Positions 27,126 through 35,508 of a stretch of 64,000 bases of DNA are shown one piece after another. Origin of the DNA: Chitinophaga oryzae (GTDB lineage Bacteria; Bacteroidota; Bacteroidia; Chitinophagales; Chitinophagaceae); NCBI RefSeq assembly GCF_012516375.2, contig NZ_CP051204.2, positions 4,278,001 to 4,342,000 on the forward strand, given 5' to 3'. The translations under genes were made by a program, and so were the position numbers. The notes beneath the pieces were generated by a model. It did no database searches, was not told where the DNA came from, and saw nothing but the letters and a program-made list of their open reading frames with translations. Every line of letters starts with the position of its first letter. The first letter of the stretch is position 1.

Positions 27126-28274
27126 ATGTCTTCTCCATCTTCGCAAGACCTTACACCCGGATTCACTATTTCTTATCTGCTCATGAGTCAGAACGGCACT
27201 CCTTCGACCGTCTTTGAAGCCGGCAGCGCCATCGACTTCTCCTGGGAAAGCACCGGCGACTATTTCCTGTTGTATGAAGGCAACAATACCACTCCCATCT
27301 TTCAGGGCAATGGTAAAAGCACTACGATAGCCCAGGGACCATCGGTAGATACCACTTTTACCCTGGAAGCCCAATCCGGCGGCGACAAACTGTATAAGGC
27401 AGTTACCGCCATCATTACCAATCCAACCCTGACGCCCAGTAGCATGACCGTTACCGGCGCCCATACCGATAAAAGTGACCTGATCGTGGTTGGTAATTCT
27501 ACATTCAATCAACTGGACGTAAAAGGCAAAGTAGCGTTTCCCGACCCTGACAATCCCGACTTCCAGATCAGCGGTTATCTGCAAACCAACTGCGCCATTA
27601 ATGTGTCAGGCGATACTATCGTCAAGGGAACTTTAAACGCAGACGGCGCCACCACACAAAACATTACCGTGAACAACAGCCTGACGGCGCTCCAATGTGC
27701 AGTAACGTTGTTCAGCGACAGCGTCTCTGTTTATAATGGTAACGATGCCGTCACCCAGACATTTACCGCTAACTGTGACGGCTATCTGATGGCTTACATA
27801 CTGCCGGATTTCAACGTTTGGAGTAAGATAACGCTGACACTGGGCAAATATTCCTTCGCGGTATCAGGCGGCCATATCATCAATGCCTACGGCAAGGATG
27901 TCACTTCCAACTCGCTGTTGTTACCTGTCGCCAACGGTACATCATTAACCTACGCTACCTCCTATAAGCCGTCCAGGCCTCTGGCATTTACCCTGCTTTG
28001 GTATCCCATCGGCAAAAGCGCTTCGGAGAAAGATACATTTGCAGTCAGGGATACCCGGCCGGAGGAATTGCCGGCACCAGTGCCGGACATGGCGGCGATC
28101 CAGGCGGCAAGAGAAGCCGCCTGGGTGGAAACTGCCAATGCCTTCATTCAAAACGTTGAACGGGCCAGTAACAAAGAAATCGGTGAAGACATGAAGCGGT
28201 TATTGAATGAAAAACTAATGGCGTTGCGGCAGGCAGGGTTATCTGCCGCTAACCGGCTACCAAACCGGCTTTGA
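27126..28274 (+). CDS. Fibre-like protein 3 with Ig-like module (locus A)
   Basis: 382 aa from ATG 27126; the frame is open back to 27060, overlapping the previous gene, but the later start fits the spacing (22 bp) and the Ser-rich N-terminus seen. The Ig-like module is GSAIDFSWESTGDYFLLYEG, IAQGPSVDTTFTLEAQSGGD, KLYKAVTAIITNPTLTP. The stalk is a run of beta repeats (LIVVGNSTFNQLDVKGKVAF, CAINVSGDTIVKGTLNADGA). The head ends AFTLLWYPIGKS. A charged C-terminal helix with NKEIGEDMKRLLNEKLMALR matches the one in fibre 1. Last gene of locus A; its 3' end overlaps the convergent Old Yellow Enzyme gene by 26 bp. Confidence 0.7.
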   Translation: MSSPSSQDLTPGFTISYLLMSQNGTPSTVFEAGSAIDFSWESTGDYFLLYEGNNTTPIFQGNGKSTTIAQGPSVDTTFTLEAQSGGDKLYKAVTAIITNPTLTPSSMTVTGAHTDKSDLIVVGNSTFNQLDVKGKVAFPDPDNPDFQISGYLQTNCAINVSGDTIVKGTLNADGATTQNITVNNSLTALQCAVTLFSDSVSVYNGNDAVTQTFTANCDGYLMAYILPDFNVWSKITLTLGKYSFAVSGGHIINAYGKDVTSNSLLLPVANGTSLTYATSYKPSRPLAFTLLWYPIGKSASEKDTFAVRDTRPEELPAPVPDMAAIQAAREAAWVETANAFIQNVERASNKEIGEDMKRLLNEKLMALRQAGLSAANRLPNRL

Positions 28275-29367
28275 TCACCTCGTTCGTATGCCGGATAGTG
28301 GCTTCCGGCCAGAGCATATCCGGATGAAAAGCACGCGGCGGTGTCCCGGTCAGCGTGTGCAAAGGCCAGGCAGGGTCAGCCAGGGCAGCCTTTCCTATAG
28401 AGACGAGGTCGGCATGCGATTCTTTGAGGGCCCTGGCGGCCCTTGTCAGCTGGTGCATGCCACCGTTGGCGATGATCACCCTGCCTGTTATCTGTTTGGC
28501 CAGTGCGGCATATGAAGCGCCGTTGCTGTAAAAACTGTCCCGTTCCCACTCGCCGCTTTGAACGGCAATATGAATAAAATCAGGAGCAGCTTTGCTGACT
28601 TCTTCCAATACTTCAACGGCCATGGCAGCCCCGTCCTTCCAGCGGTATCGGAGGTCGTTCACTTTCCCTTCAGACAGCCGTATACCGACCAGGAAATGTG
28701 CCGGCGCCACCGCCCTGATGGCCTGGATAATTTCCGCGACGATCCGGAAACGGTTGCCGGTGCTGCCTCCGTATGGATCGTCACGAACATTCAGTTCGGG
28801 GGTAAGAAACTGATCGAGCAGGTAACCGTTGGCCGCGTGTAGCTCCACTCCATCAAAACCGGCCTGCAGAGCGATCCGGGCGGCGTTCACAAAACCCTCT
28901 TTAGCAGCATGGATGTCTTCCAGGCTCATGGCTTTCGGAAAGGGAAAAGCACCTGTACCGCCATACTGCGCCATCTTAACGCCTACAGGCTGTATAGCGG
29001 AAGGGGCGATCGTTTCCTGGTAGTACTGGGACAGCGCCCCTGCATGCATCAGCTGAGCAATCATCAACGCGCCATGTGTTTTTACCTGTTTCACTACCGG
29101 TCGCCAGGAGGCTGCGTGCGCATTGGTGGTGAGCCCGGGCTGATGCGGATACCCTTTGGCGGCTACCTCGTCCGTATAGTTGCCTTCTGTGATGATCATA
29201 GAGAAACCGCCCCGGGCAAAAGCGGTGTAATAGGCTTCCATCTCCGCGGTGGCCAGTCCTTCGGCGGTGGCGCTTACGCGCGACATAGGCGCTACCACCA
29301 GCCTGTTTTTCAGTGGATGTGCGGACCATGGCAACGGGTGAAATATGGGATGCTTTGCAGTGTTCAT
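28249..29367 (-). CDS. NADH:flavin oxidoreductase, Old Yellow Enzyme family
   Basis: 372-aa TIM-barrel flavoprotein. The FMN-binding N-terminal strand (KNRLVVAPMSRVSATAEG), the substrate-side loop (MIAQLMHAGALSQ) and the family signature GVELHAANGYLLDQFLTPEL, then NVRDDPYGGSTGNRFR are intact. The C-terminal phosphate-binding strand is VIIANGGMH with DLVSIGKAALADP. These enzymes reduce activated C=C bonds using NAD(P)H in the cytoplasm. It is the only minus-strand gene between locus A and the next genes. Its 3' end overlaps the last locus A gene. An 11-bp direct repeat upstream suggests specific regulation. Confidence 0.93.
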   Translation of the reverse strand: MNTAKHPIFHPLPWSAHPLKNRLVVAPMSRVSATAEGLATAEMEAYYTAFARGGFSMIITEGNYTDEVAAKGYPHQPGLTTNAHAASWRPVVKQVKTHGALMIAQLMHAGALSQYYQETIAPSAIQPVGVKMAQYGGTGAFPFPKAMSLEDIHAAKEGFVNAARIALQAGFDGVELHAANGYLLDQFLTPELNVRDDPYGGSTGNRFRIVAEIIQAIRAVAPAHFLVGIRLSEGKVNDLRYRWKDGAAMAVEVLEEVSKAAPDFIHIAVQSGEWERDSFYSNGASYAALAKQITGRVIIANGGMHQLTRAARALKESHADLVSIGKAALADPAWPLHTLTGTPPRAFHPDMLWPEATIRHTNEVIKAGLVAG

Positions 29368-29386
29368 ATGTGATAAATTATGAACA

Positions 29387-29449
29387 CAAAACTACAGAGC
29401 GGGTTTTCGTTGTAAGTTAAAGTAGTATAATAAAGGGCGTTAAAGTAGT
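29387..29449 (-). promoter_or_regulatory. Promoter and direct-repeat operator of the Old Yellow Enzyme gene
   Basis: On the minus strand, TAGTTTTG (29394-29387) fits the TAnnTTTG -7 consensus 20 bp before the ATG. Upstream, over the -33 position, two exact 11-bp copies of GTTAAAGTAGT (plus-strand 29416-29426 and 29439-29449) lie 23 bp apart, two helical turns. This is the layout of an operator for a dimeric or AraC/HxlR-type regulator. No regulator gene is adjacent. Confidence 0.5.
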
Positions 29450-29506
29450 TTAATTTTGAGGGGTTTAACACTGCAGAAAAAAATCCTGCTTTGGACAGGC
29501 AGCTAT

Positions 29507-29962
29507 CTACATTGGCCTGCCGGCATGGTAAATCTCCACCATATCCTTTGGACGGTTTATCCTGAAGAAAAGCAGCCAGGCGTATTTTTTGTCAACGATG
29601 CAAAACTCCCGTTCATCCTGTCCGGAAGACAGATATATCAACTCTCTCAATGCCTGGTATCGACAGTCGTATACCTGGAAGTCTGCACCCATTGGGATCT
29701 TGACAAACAGCACCCAGTAGTTGCGTCCATTGTCCAACATGGGTAATTCCTCATTGTATAATTGTTTGAGCGTGCAGCGCCTGGTGAGGGAGCCATGTTT
29801 TAACAGGCCAGCCCTGTTTTCGGATGTAATAAAATTCAGCAGGGTGGTTTTAAACAAGCGCGTGACTATTTTCTCAAATATCTCAGGGCCGGCCCGGAAT
29901 GGATCCTTGAATCCATCGGGGAACCTCTTTTTTATCAAGTCCAGTTTTTCGTTCCAATACAT
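29507..29962 (-). CDS. Hypothetical protein, possibly DUF6756-like
   Basis: 151 aa, soluble, no signal peptide. The N-terminal half is helical and basic (KKRFPDGFKDPF, IFEKIVTRLFKTTLLNFIT). The C-terminal half is alpha/beta, with NYWVLFVKIPMGADFQVYDC and REFCIVDKKYAWLLFFRINR. The last stretch resembles small DUF6756-type proteins (a 'VDKKYxWLL' strand near the end), but I hold this loosely. No obvious operon partner: the OYE gene lies downstream on the same strand with its own promoter-like region. Confidence 0.5.
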   Translation of the reverse strand: MYWNEKLDLIKKRFPDGFKDPFRAGPEIFEKIVTRLFKTTLLNFITSENRAGLLKHGSLTRRCTLKQLYNEELPMLDNGRNYWVLFVKIPMGADFQVYDCRYQALRELIYLSSGQDEREFCIVDKKYAWLLFFRINRPKDMVEIYHAGRPM

Positions 29963-30206
29963 GTTTACGGATTGTTTACAGTCACTTCACCCGTTTGCGC
30001 CAGGCAGGTTACCTGGCTTGCGGCGGTTTTAATCTGGCTTATTGCCTGGTAAATTTAAATTATACATATTTGTGAAATAAAAACAATTTTAATCAGCTTT
30101 TTTATGGCGATATATATTGTAAGTGACCTGCTGAATGCAAGAGCCGGGATATATAAATGGCCATTTAAATTCAAGTTGATGCCCGAAATCAAAATAAGCA
30201 TTTTGC

Positions 30207-30767
30207 ATGAAGAGAACATTTACATTAATTACAATTGTAATATTTTCAATTATCGCCCTCTCAGCCCTGGTGTATTACGTTAGAATGGACGGCTTCGCAT
30301 TCGCGTGGGCGTTGAGCTTCCTGCTGATGCTATGTGTTTCCGTTTTCACGGATGCGCTGAAAAGTCCTCTTGATTCCCCTTACTATGAGCCAAAAGAATG
30401 GGAACGGAAAGGAAAAATATACGAGCGCTTTGGCATCAATTTCTTCAGAAAACTATTGGTCTGGATCGGTTGGGAAAAAGTCATCCGGAAAACTTTCCCG
30501 ATAGAAAATAACACCAGCGCCTTAACGAAATTATATTATCAAACAAAAAAATCTGAGCTGGACCACCTGATTATACTGGTCGTGGTCCTCGGATTTAACG
30601 TTTTTGTGGCTGTCAGGTTTGGTATTGTCAAATCTTTATGGTTGCTGGGATTGAACGTCTTCATGAACCTCTATCCTGTTTTTCTCCAACGATATAATCG
30701 CCCGCGCGTGAAGAGAGCGATGAATTTGAGTAAACGGAGAAAAACTTCCGACAGTCTGGTGGATTGA
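30207..30767 (+). CDS. CrtO-like membrane acyltransferase-family protein
   Basis: 186 aa with two N-terminal hydrophobic helices (FTLITIVIFSIIALSALVYY and FAWALSFLLMLCVSVFTDAL) and two more in the second half (LIILVVVLGFNVFVAV, LWLLGLNVFMNLYPVFL). Between them is a motif set that resembles the family of glycosyl-4,4'-diaponeurosporenoate acyltransferase (CrtO): YEPKEWERKGKIYERFGINF, a QTKKSELDH segment, and a closing FLQRYNRPRVKR. No carotenoid genes are nearby, so the substrate need not be a carotenoid. The basic tail should be cytoplasmic. Family placement is from motif memory and is moderate. Confidence 0.55.
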   Translation: MKRTFTLITIVIFSIIALSALVYYVRMDGFAFAWALSFLLMLCVSVFTDALKSPLDSPYYEPKEWERKGKIYERFGINFFRKLLVWIGWEKVIRKTFPIENNTSALTKLYYQTKKSELDHLIILVVVLGFNVFVAVRFGIVKSLWLLGLNVFMNLYPVFLQRYNRPRVKRAMNLSKRRKTSDSLVD

Positions 30768-30857
30768 TAGTATAGTAGCATAAAGTTACCCCTGGCAGTC
30801 AGGGAGATTTTACTATCTTACACCCACACTCGTTTTAACCCGAAAAATGTCTACCGA

Positions 30858-31817
30858 ATGTTCAACACACTGGTACCCCTCATGGGATCTGCTATTGATT
30901 CCGCAGCCATCATTACTTTTTTGGAGCAGCACGGATTCAAATATCCCAAAAAGCCTTTTATATCCAATCGCGCCACAGATACATCCTACTGGATTGAAAA
31001 CAAGAAACTAGGAATTGACCTGCTGTTTAATGCTCAGCCATATCTTGAAATATACCCGCTGATACAGGGAGCCAAAAAAGGAATATTTGTCCCACGACTG
31101 GTAACTGCCAGGTGGTATAACAATAAATCGTCGACCATCTTTCCGGGGCAGGTAGACTTCCATGACTCCTTTGAGCGCCTGAATACGGCCCTCGGCGCCC
31201 CTACGCTTAAAAGCAGCGAGATATCACCTGTATGGTTAAACGATGACGGCAGCGAAAGCTTCTACCGCTGGCGTATTCCGGTAGATAAACAGAGACAGAT
31301 AAGCTGGGGGCCCGAATTCACTGACGAACAACTTGTTAAAGATATTGTGCTAGGGCTGGATTACAGGAATCCACTATTTCATCTGTACAACGAAATGACA
31401 TACGGTACATTTGATCAGTTTGCGAAGGAACAAAGCTATTATAAGACCTCTTACCTCATATTCCTGCAATGGGCGCTGGATAGAAAACTTATTGCCGGCG
31501 CTGGCTTTACCTCCGCATTGGATTGGGTACAACACCTGAACAGAGGTTACGTTACGGAGGAGGATTTTGCGGCTGAACATAGATTTATCAGTGCTTATAT
31601 TAATAACCTCAGCGGACACGATGTGCTTTACAACCGCGACCTGGCACATACTTTCCTGGAAGAACCTGCACTAAAGGACAATTACATGGGCGCAGCGGCT
31701 AAAACGGTATTGGACGCTATACCATTCGACCGGAAACACACCGATATCGTTACCCCGCTGCTGGACCGCCGGCTGAAAGAGTACCAGGAGCATGCATTTG
31801 CCAGGAGCAGGCCCTGA
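30858..31817 (+). CDS. Hypothetical protein (319 aa)
   Basis: Soluble, no signal peptide. The first half is alpha/beta with LEQHGFKYPKKPFISN, IENKKLGIDLLFNAQPYLEI and a ruler-like RLNTALGAP motif; the second half is helical (SYLIFLQWALDRKLIAGAGF, FISAYINNLSGHDVLY). The general look, an isolated acidic and aromatic-rich cytoplasmic protein, is similar to immunity-type or housekeeping proteins of Bacteroidota, but I do not recognise a family. An out-of-frame ATG lies 11 bp upstream of the start used. Confidence 0.55.
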   Translation: MFNTLVPLMGSAIDSAAIITFLEQHGFKYPKKPFISNRATDTSYWIENKKLGIDLLFNAQPYLEIYPLIQGAKKGIFVPRLVTARWYNNKSSTIFPGQVDFHDSFERLNTALGAPTLKSSEISPVWLNDDGSESFYRWRIPVDKQRQISWGPEFTDEQLVKDIVLGLDYRNPLFHLYNEMTYGTFDQFAKEQSYYKTSYLIFLQWALDRKLIAGAGFTSALDWVQHLNRGYVTEEDFAAEHRFISAYINNLSGHDVLYNRDLAHTFLEEPALKDNYMGAAAKTVLDAIPFDRKHTDIVTPLLDRRLKEYQEHAFARSRP

Positions 31818-31982
31818 CTTGCTGCAGCCATAAAATACCCGCATGAATAGACGTTTAATGGCGATCGTCTTTATGATACTATGAAGTAGGTGCTATCCCA
31901 TTCTTTGAGTTTCACAATTATTCCTTTGATAACACCAACCGGCCAACAGCAGGAGGTAATAGCTTTGTATCATCAAAATTCA

Positions 31983-32396
31983 ATGGTACATCATATGAAA
32001 ACTCAGGCACACAAAGGTGACGCAAAAGACGAAAAACAGCTGATACTGCTTACGCTGAACAATTATCTCCAGGGACGTCCGGTGCTGGATACCGAAAGGC
32101 TTCGGGCAGCCTTCCATCCCGATGCATACATCCGGACCATCATAGAAGGAAAGCTGGTCCAATGGACACTGCCACAATACCTTGACCTGGTTGCCCGGGC
32201 CACCGTACAGGAATGCCAACCCGAACTGCTTTCCTTCTCCTGGGATGGAGACACCGGTTCTGCGCATGTCCAACTGACTTTTGACACCTTCCGGTTCATT
32301 GACCGGTTTAACCTGGTAAAGTTAGACGGCCAATGGCAGATCGTGGACAAGGTCTCCTACCGGGAGGAGCTTCCAAAAGAAACCGTTGAGGCATAG
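31983..32396 (+). CDS. Nuclear transport factor 2 family protein (putative lumazine-binding/SnoaL-like)
   Basis: 137 aa from ATG 31983. The open frame begins at a GTG (31890), but residues before the ATG do not fit the fold. The NTF2 cone is recognisable: an N-terminal helix (KQLILLTLNNYLQGRP), LRAAFHPDAYIRTII, the LPQYLDLVARA helix, and a curved beta sheet ending in FNLVKLDGQWQIVDKVSY, the most typical element. Proteins of this type are small enzymes or ligand-binding domains with no fixed reaction. It converges with the heme-binding dehydrogenase gene (13 bp between stops). Confidence 0.75.
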   Translation: MVHHMKTQAHKGDAKDEKQLILLTLNNYLQGRPVLDTERLRAAFHPDAYIRTIIEGKLVQWTLPQYLDLVARATVQECQPELLSFSWDGDTGSAHVQLTFDTFRFIDRFNLVKLDGQWQIVDKVSYREELPKETVEA

Positions 32397-32409
32397 TGAT
32401 GCACACCAA

Positions 32410-35400
32410 CTATTTCTTCATGATATAGGAAAAGATGTCCCGTACTTCCTGGTCGGACAAATGATCGAGTATCCTCTCCGGCATCACTGACACCTGCTGC
32501 GCCTTCATGTCCTTTATCCGCGCCGCAGGAAGAACAATATCCTTACCCCCTACAGGCTGAAGGGTAATTGCGTCGCCGTTACGGGATACAATCTTTCCTT
32601 CCAGGGTACGGCCATCCGTAGTCACTACGCGGTGAATGACATACCCTTCCCTGATATCTGCATTTGGATCGATAATATTCAGCAGCATGCTGTTGATATT
32701 GTTCCTGTCATAACCGGTGAGCTCCGGCCCAATCGTTCCACCTGCGTCAAATAAACGATGACATGCACCACAATTATTAGCAAACAGCACTTTCCCTTTT
32801 TCCATATTGCCGGAACCTGACCTGATGATTTTCATATACCTGGCAATCCGCTCATTCTTTTCTTCAGAAGTAGCCAGCTTCACATTCGGCCATAACCGGT
32901 TCACTCTTTCTCCCATCTGCGGATCTTTGAGCAATTTAAACCGGCGGGCGGCAGCTTCAGTAACGTCTGCCTTATTGATCACCTTGGTTTTTTCGATCGC
33001 ATCCAGGAATGTATTCGCCCACACTGCCCTGCTGGACACCAGGTCTATCGCCGCGTTCCGCACCCCTTCATCACCCCGGTACTGCGGATATGCAGCCACC
33101 ACGCTGCTGCCTATCTCAGGATTATCAAAATACTGTAATGCCTGTATAGCGGTTTGCCTCAACGCTCCTGATGAGCTGCCAGCCCCTACCACTTTTAATA
33201 AGATGGGGACCGCCTTTTTCTGGCCGGTTTCACCCATTATTTTGATATAAGCCAAACGGTGCTGCATATCTGCTTTCGTATCCGCAACAACCTTAATGGC
33301 CTGGTCCACCACTGCAGGATCGCTCTGCCGGAGCCCTAACGCCAAAGGGCCTCCGAAAAGCTCATTCTGATAAGGCTGTATGGCTTTGGTAAGCGCCGGC
33401 GACAAACCAACCAGGTCACGCCCGCGAAGCCCCTCGCGTAACCCATCGATCAACAGTTTCGCTACCTGCCGGGAAGGCGCCATTTTAATTAAACGGGCTA
33501 CTGCTGCAAAATTCGCTTCGCCGCCCGCCATAGTATACCGTTGCACCAGCCGTTTTAATATCGTCTGCTGAACGGTCTTTCGCTGCCAGATTTGCGGCTG
33601 CCGGAACATCGCCAGCACACGGTCTCTATCCGTTTCTGCTTTATCTCCTATTGCCCACCAGGTCAGTAACGGAATATCTGCATCCGTGGCGTCATCATGG
33701 CTTTTCAGCAGTCCTTCGATCATAGATACAGCCAGATCGCTTTTCAATCGTTTTGCAGTGCAGGCAATCTGGCTCCTTACTTCCGGGTCCTGCTCTGAAG
33801 CTGCCAGCCGGACCAACCGTTTGGCCACCTGCGGGGATACCGCTCCCCCGTCGCCGGATAATCGCACCGCCCAGTTCCTCACATAAGGATCTTTATGCCC
33901 CAGCGCAACGATAGCTATTTCATCGTTCCATCCCCCGCACCCGTTGATGGCCCATAATGCCTCCAGCGCGACCTGCCCGTCACCGGATTGAAGCAATGGC
34001 AATAATGCAGGCAGGATGGATTTGTCTTTACGGTTGGCAAACTGTAACTGCGCCTGCTGGCGGAACCATTTATTCTCCCCTTTTAATAATTGTATCAGCT
34101 GACCGCCGGAATATTTGCTCAGGTCAAACTTCGGCGGTACCGGCGTATGCGCCTTATTACGCAGGCGGTACACCCTTCCCGATGTTTTATGCCAGGTATC
34201 ATGCGGATCCACATGCGACAAACGGCTATCGTACCAATCGGCGATGTACACATTGCCATCGGGTCCTGCTTTAATGTTAACAGGCCGGAACCAATGATCA
34301 TCCGTTTTGATGATCTGCTGTTCATCCACATTGGAGAAGGTAGATCCGGAGGGTTCGAAACGGGTAAGCTGTACATAGTTCAGCAGCGGGTTAAGGGCGA
34401 TCATTTTGCCTTTATATCTATCAGGCAGACTGGTTTCCTCGTACCTGATCAGGGAGTGTGTAAACCGTTTTCTTTCTCCGGTGAGTTTCATACTGGGCAG
34501 ATTCCCGAACGTATAGGCGCTGGTGTAAGGACCATGTTTTCCCAAACTCTTCTGATAGTAGGCGCCCTGTTTAAAATTCGGGCCCCTGTCATACCCGTTG
34601 TCCCCGGAATACAGCCGCCCCTTGCTGTCGAACTCCACATTGAAGGTATTTCCTCCGCCTTCCGCAAACACTTCAAACACCTTTGTATCTATATTATAGC
34701 GCCAGATAGCCTGGCCCTGGAAGGCAACATGCTTTGACACTGCAGAACTGATATCGGCCGTGGTGGTGCTTCCCTGGGCGCCATACAACCAGCCGTCGGG
34801 TCCCCAACGTAAACTGTTGGCCACTGCGTGCGTATCTTCCAGGCCGAATCCCTGTAGATGCACTTCCGGGTTTCCATCCGGCATACCGTCGTTGTCCGCA
34901 TCGGGATAGGCCAGCAGGTAAGGCGGGTTCAGTACCCAGATCTTTCCTCTTCCCGTTATCACGCTGGTGGCTATGTTCAATCCCTGTATAGCATCGGTGG
35001 ACTTATCATAAACGCCGTCTCCATCCGTGTCTTCAAACACCGTAATCTTGTCCGCTCCCTTCGCGCCTGCCGGCGGAGCAGCCGGTACTTTATCAAACTT
35101 CACCCGCAGGTAATTATCGATGCTCACTACTTTCAGTCCCTGTGGGAAAGGATACTGATGATACTGCACTACCCAAAGCCGGCCGCGGTGATCGAAGCTC
35201 AGTTCCACCGGCTGTACCACCTGCGGCTCAGATAATACCAGGTCCAGCGCCAGGTCGTCCGGACATTTGAAATGTTTCAGCGTCTCCCTGGGTAGCGTGG
35301 GCTGCGAAGAATCCGTCAGCGCACCTACCCCTTTAAATGATTCCATATAACGGGCCACATCTTCATTGTCGCTTACCGGCAATTGTGTATTTTCCTTTTT

Positions 35401-35478
35401 GGGATGTTGCTGATTACAGGCAGCGATTATCACCATCATACCTATACCCGTAAACCAAACTTTTATTCCTGTATTCAT
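32410..35478 (-). CDS. PVC-type heme-binding dehydrogenase lipoprotein with HEAT repeats and cytochrome c domain
   Basis: 1022 aa. A lipoprotein signal ends at IIAAC (Cys21). The N-terminal ~430 residues are a beta-propeller of the PVC 'membrane-bound dehydrogenase' type (HRGRLWVVQYHQYPFPQGLK, VFEDTDGDGVYDKSTDAI, LRWGPDGWLYGAQGSTTTAD, NVYIADWYDSRLSHVDPHDT). A HEAT-repeat region follows (residues ~490-850). The C-terminal domain binds one c-type heme through CGACH (Cys903-His907), with IGPELTGYDRNN and a candidate Met ligand in VSVMPERI. Such proteins probably oxidise sugars or sugar derivatives in the periplasm. It is the last gene of the PL8 polysaccharide operon (30 bp after the lyase gene), which supports a role in processing the released product. 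Confidence 0.88.
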   Translation of the reverse strand: MNTGIKVWFTGIGMMVIIAACNQQHPKKENTQLPVSDNEDVARYMESFKGVGALTDSSQPTLPRETLKHFKCPDDLALDLVLSEPQVVQPVELSFDHRGRLWVVQYHQYPFPQGLKVVSIDNYLRVKFDKVPAAPPAGAKGADKITVFEDTDGDGVYDKSTDAIQGLNIATSVITGRGKIWVLNPPYLLAYPDADNDGMPDGNPEVHLQGFGLEDTHAVANSLRWGPDGWLYGAQGSTTTADISSAVSKHVAFQGQAIWRYNIDTKVFEVFAEGGGNTFNVEFDSKGRLYSGDNGYDRGPNFKQGAYYQKSLGKHGPYTSAYTFGNLPSMKLTGERKRFTHSLIRYEETSLPDRYKGKMIALNPLLNYVQLTRFEPSGSTFSNVDEQQIIKTDDHWFRPVNIKAGPDGNVYIADWYDSRLSHVDPHDTWHKTSGRVYRLRNKAHTPVPPKFDLSKYSGGQLIQLLKGENKWFRQQAQLQFANRKDKSILPALLPLLQSGDGQVALEALWAINGCGGWNDEIAIVALGHKDPYVRNWAVRLSGDGGAVSPQVAKRLVRLAASEQDPEVRSQIACTAKRLKSDLAVSMIEGLLKSHDDATDADIPLLTWWAIGDKAETDRDRVLAMFRQPQIWQRKTVQQTILKRLVQRYTMAGGEANFAAVARLIKMAPSRQVAKLLIDGLREGLRGRDLVGLSPALTKAIQPYQNELFGGPLALGLRQSDPAVVDQAIKVVADTKADMQHRLAYIKIMGETGQKKAVPILLKVVGAGSSSGALRQTAIQALQYFDNPEIGSSVVAAYPQYRGDEGVRNAAIDLVSSRAVWANTFLDAIEKTKVINKADVTEAAARRFKLLKDPQMGERVNRLWPNVKLATSEEKNERIARYMKIIRSGSGNMEKGKVLFANNCGACHRLFDAGGTIGPELTGYDRNNINSMLLNIIDPNADIREGYVIHRVVTTDGRTLEGKIVSRNGDAITLQPVGGKDIVLPAARIKDMKAQQVSVMPERILDHLSDQEVRDIFSYIMKK

Positions 35479-35508
35479 TTTTTATACTTTAAAAGACAAA
35501 ATTTCACG

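Noticed and set aside
12827..28274. Interpretation of locus A as a phage tail or contractile injection system
   Set aside because: No tube, sheath, baseplate, spike, tape-measure or AAA ATPase gene is recognisable; only the fibre-like proteins give this impression.
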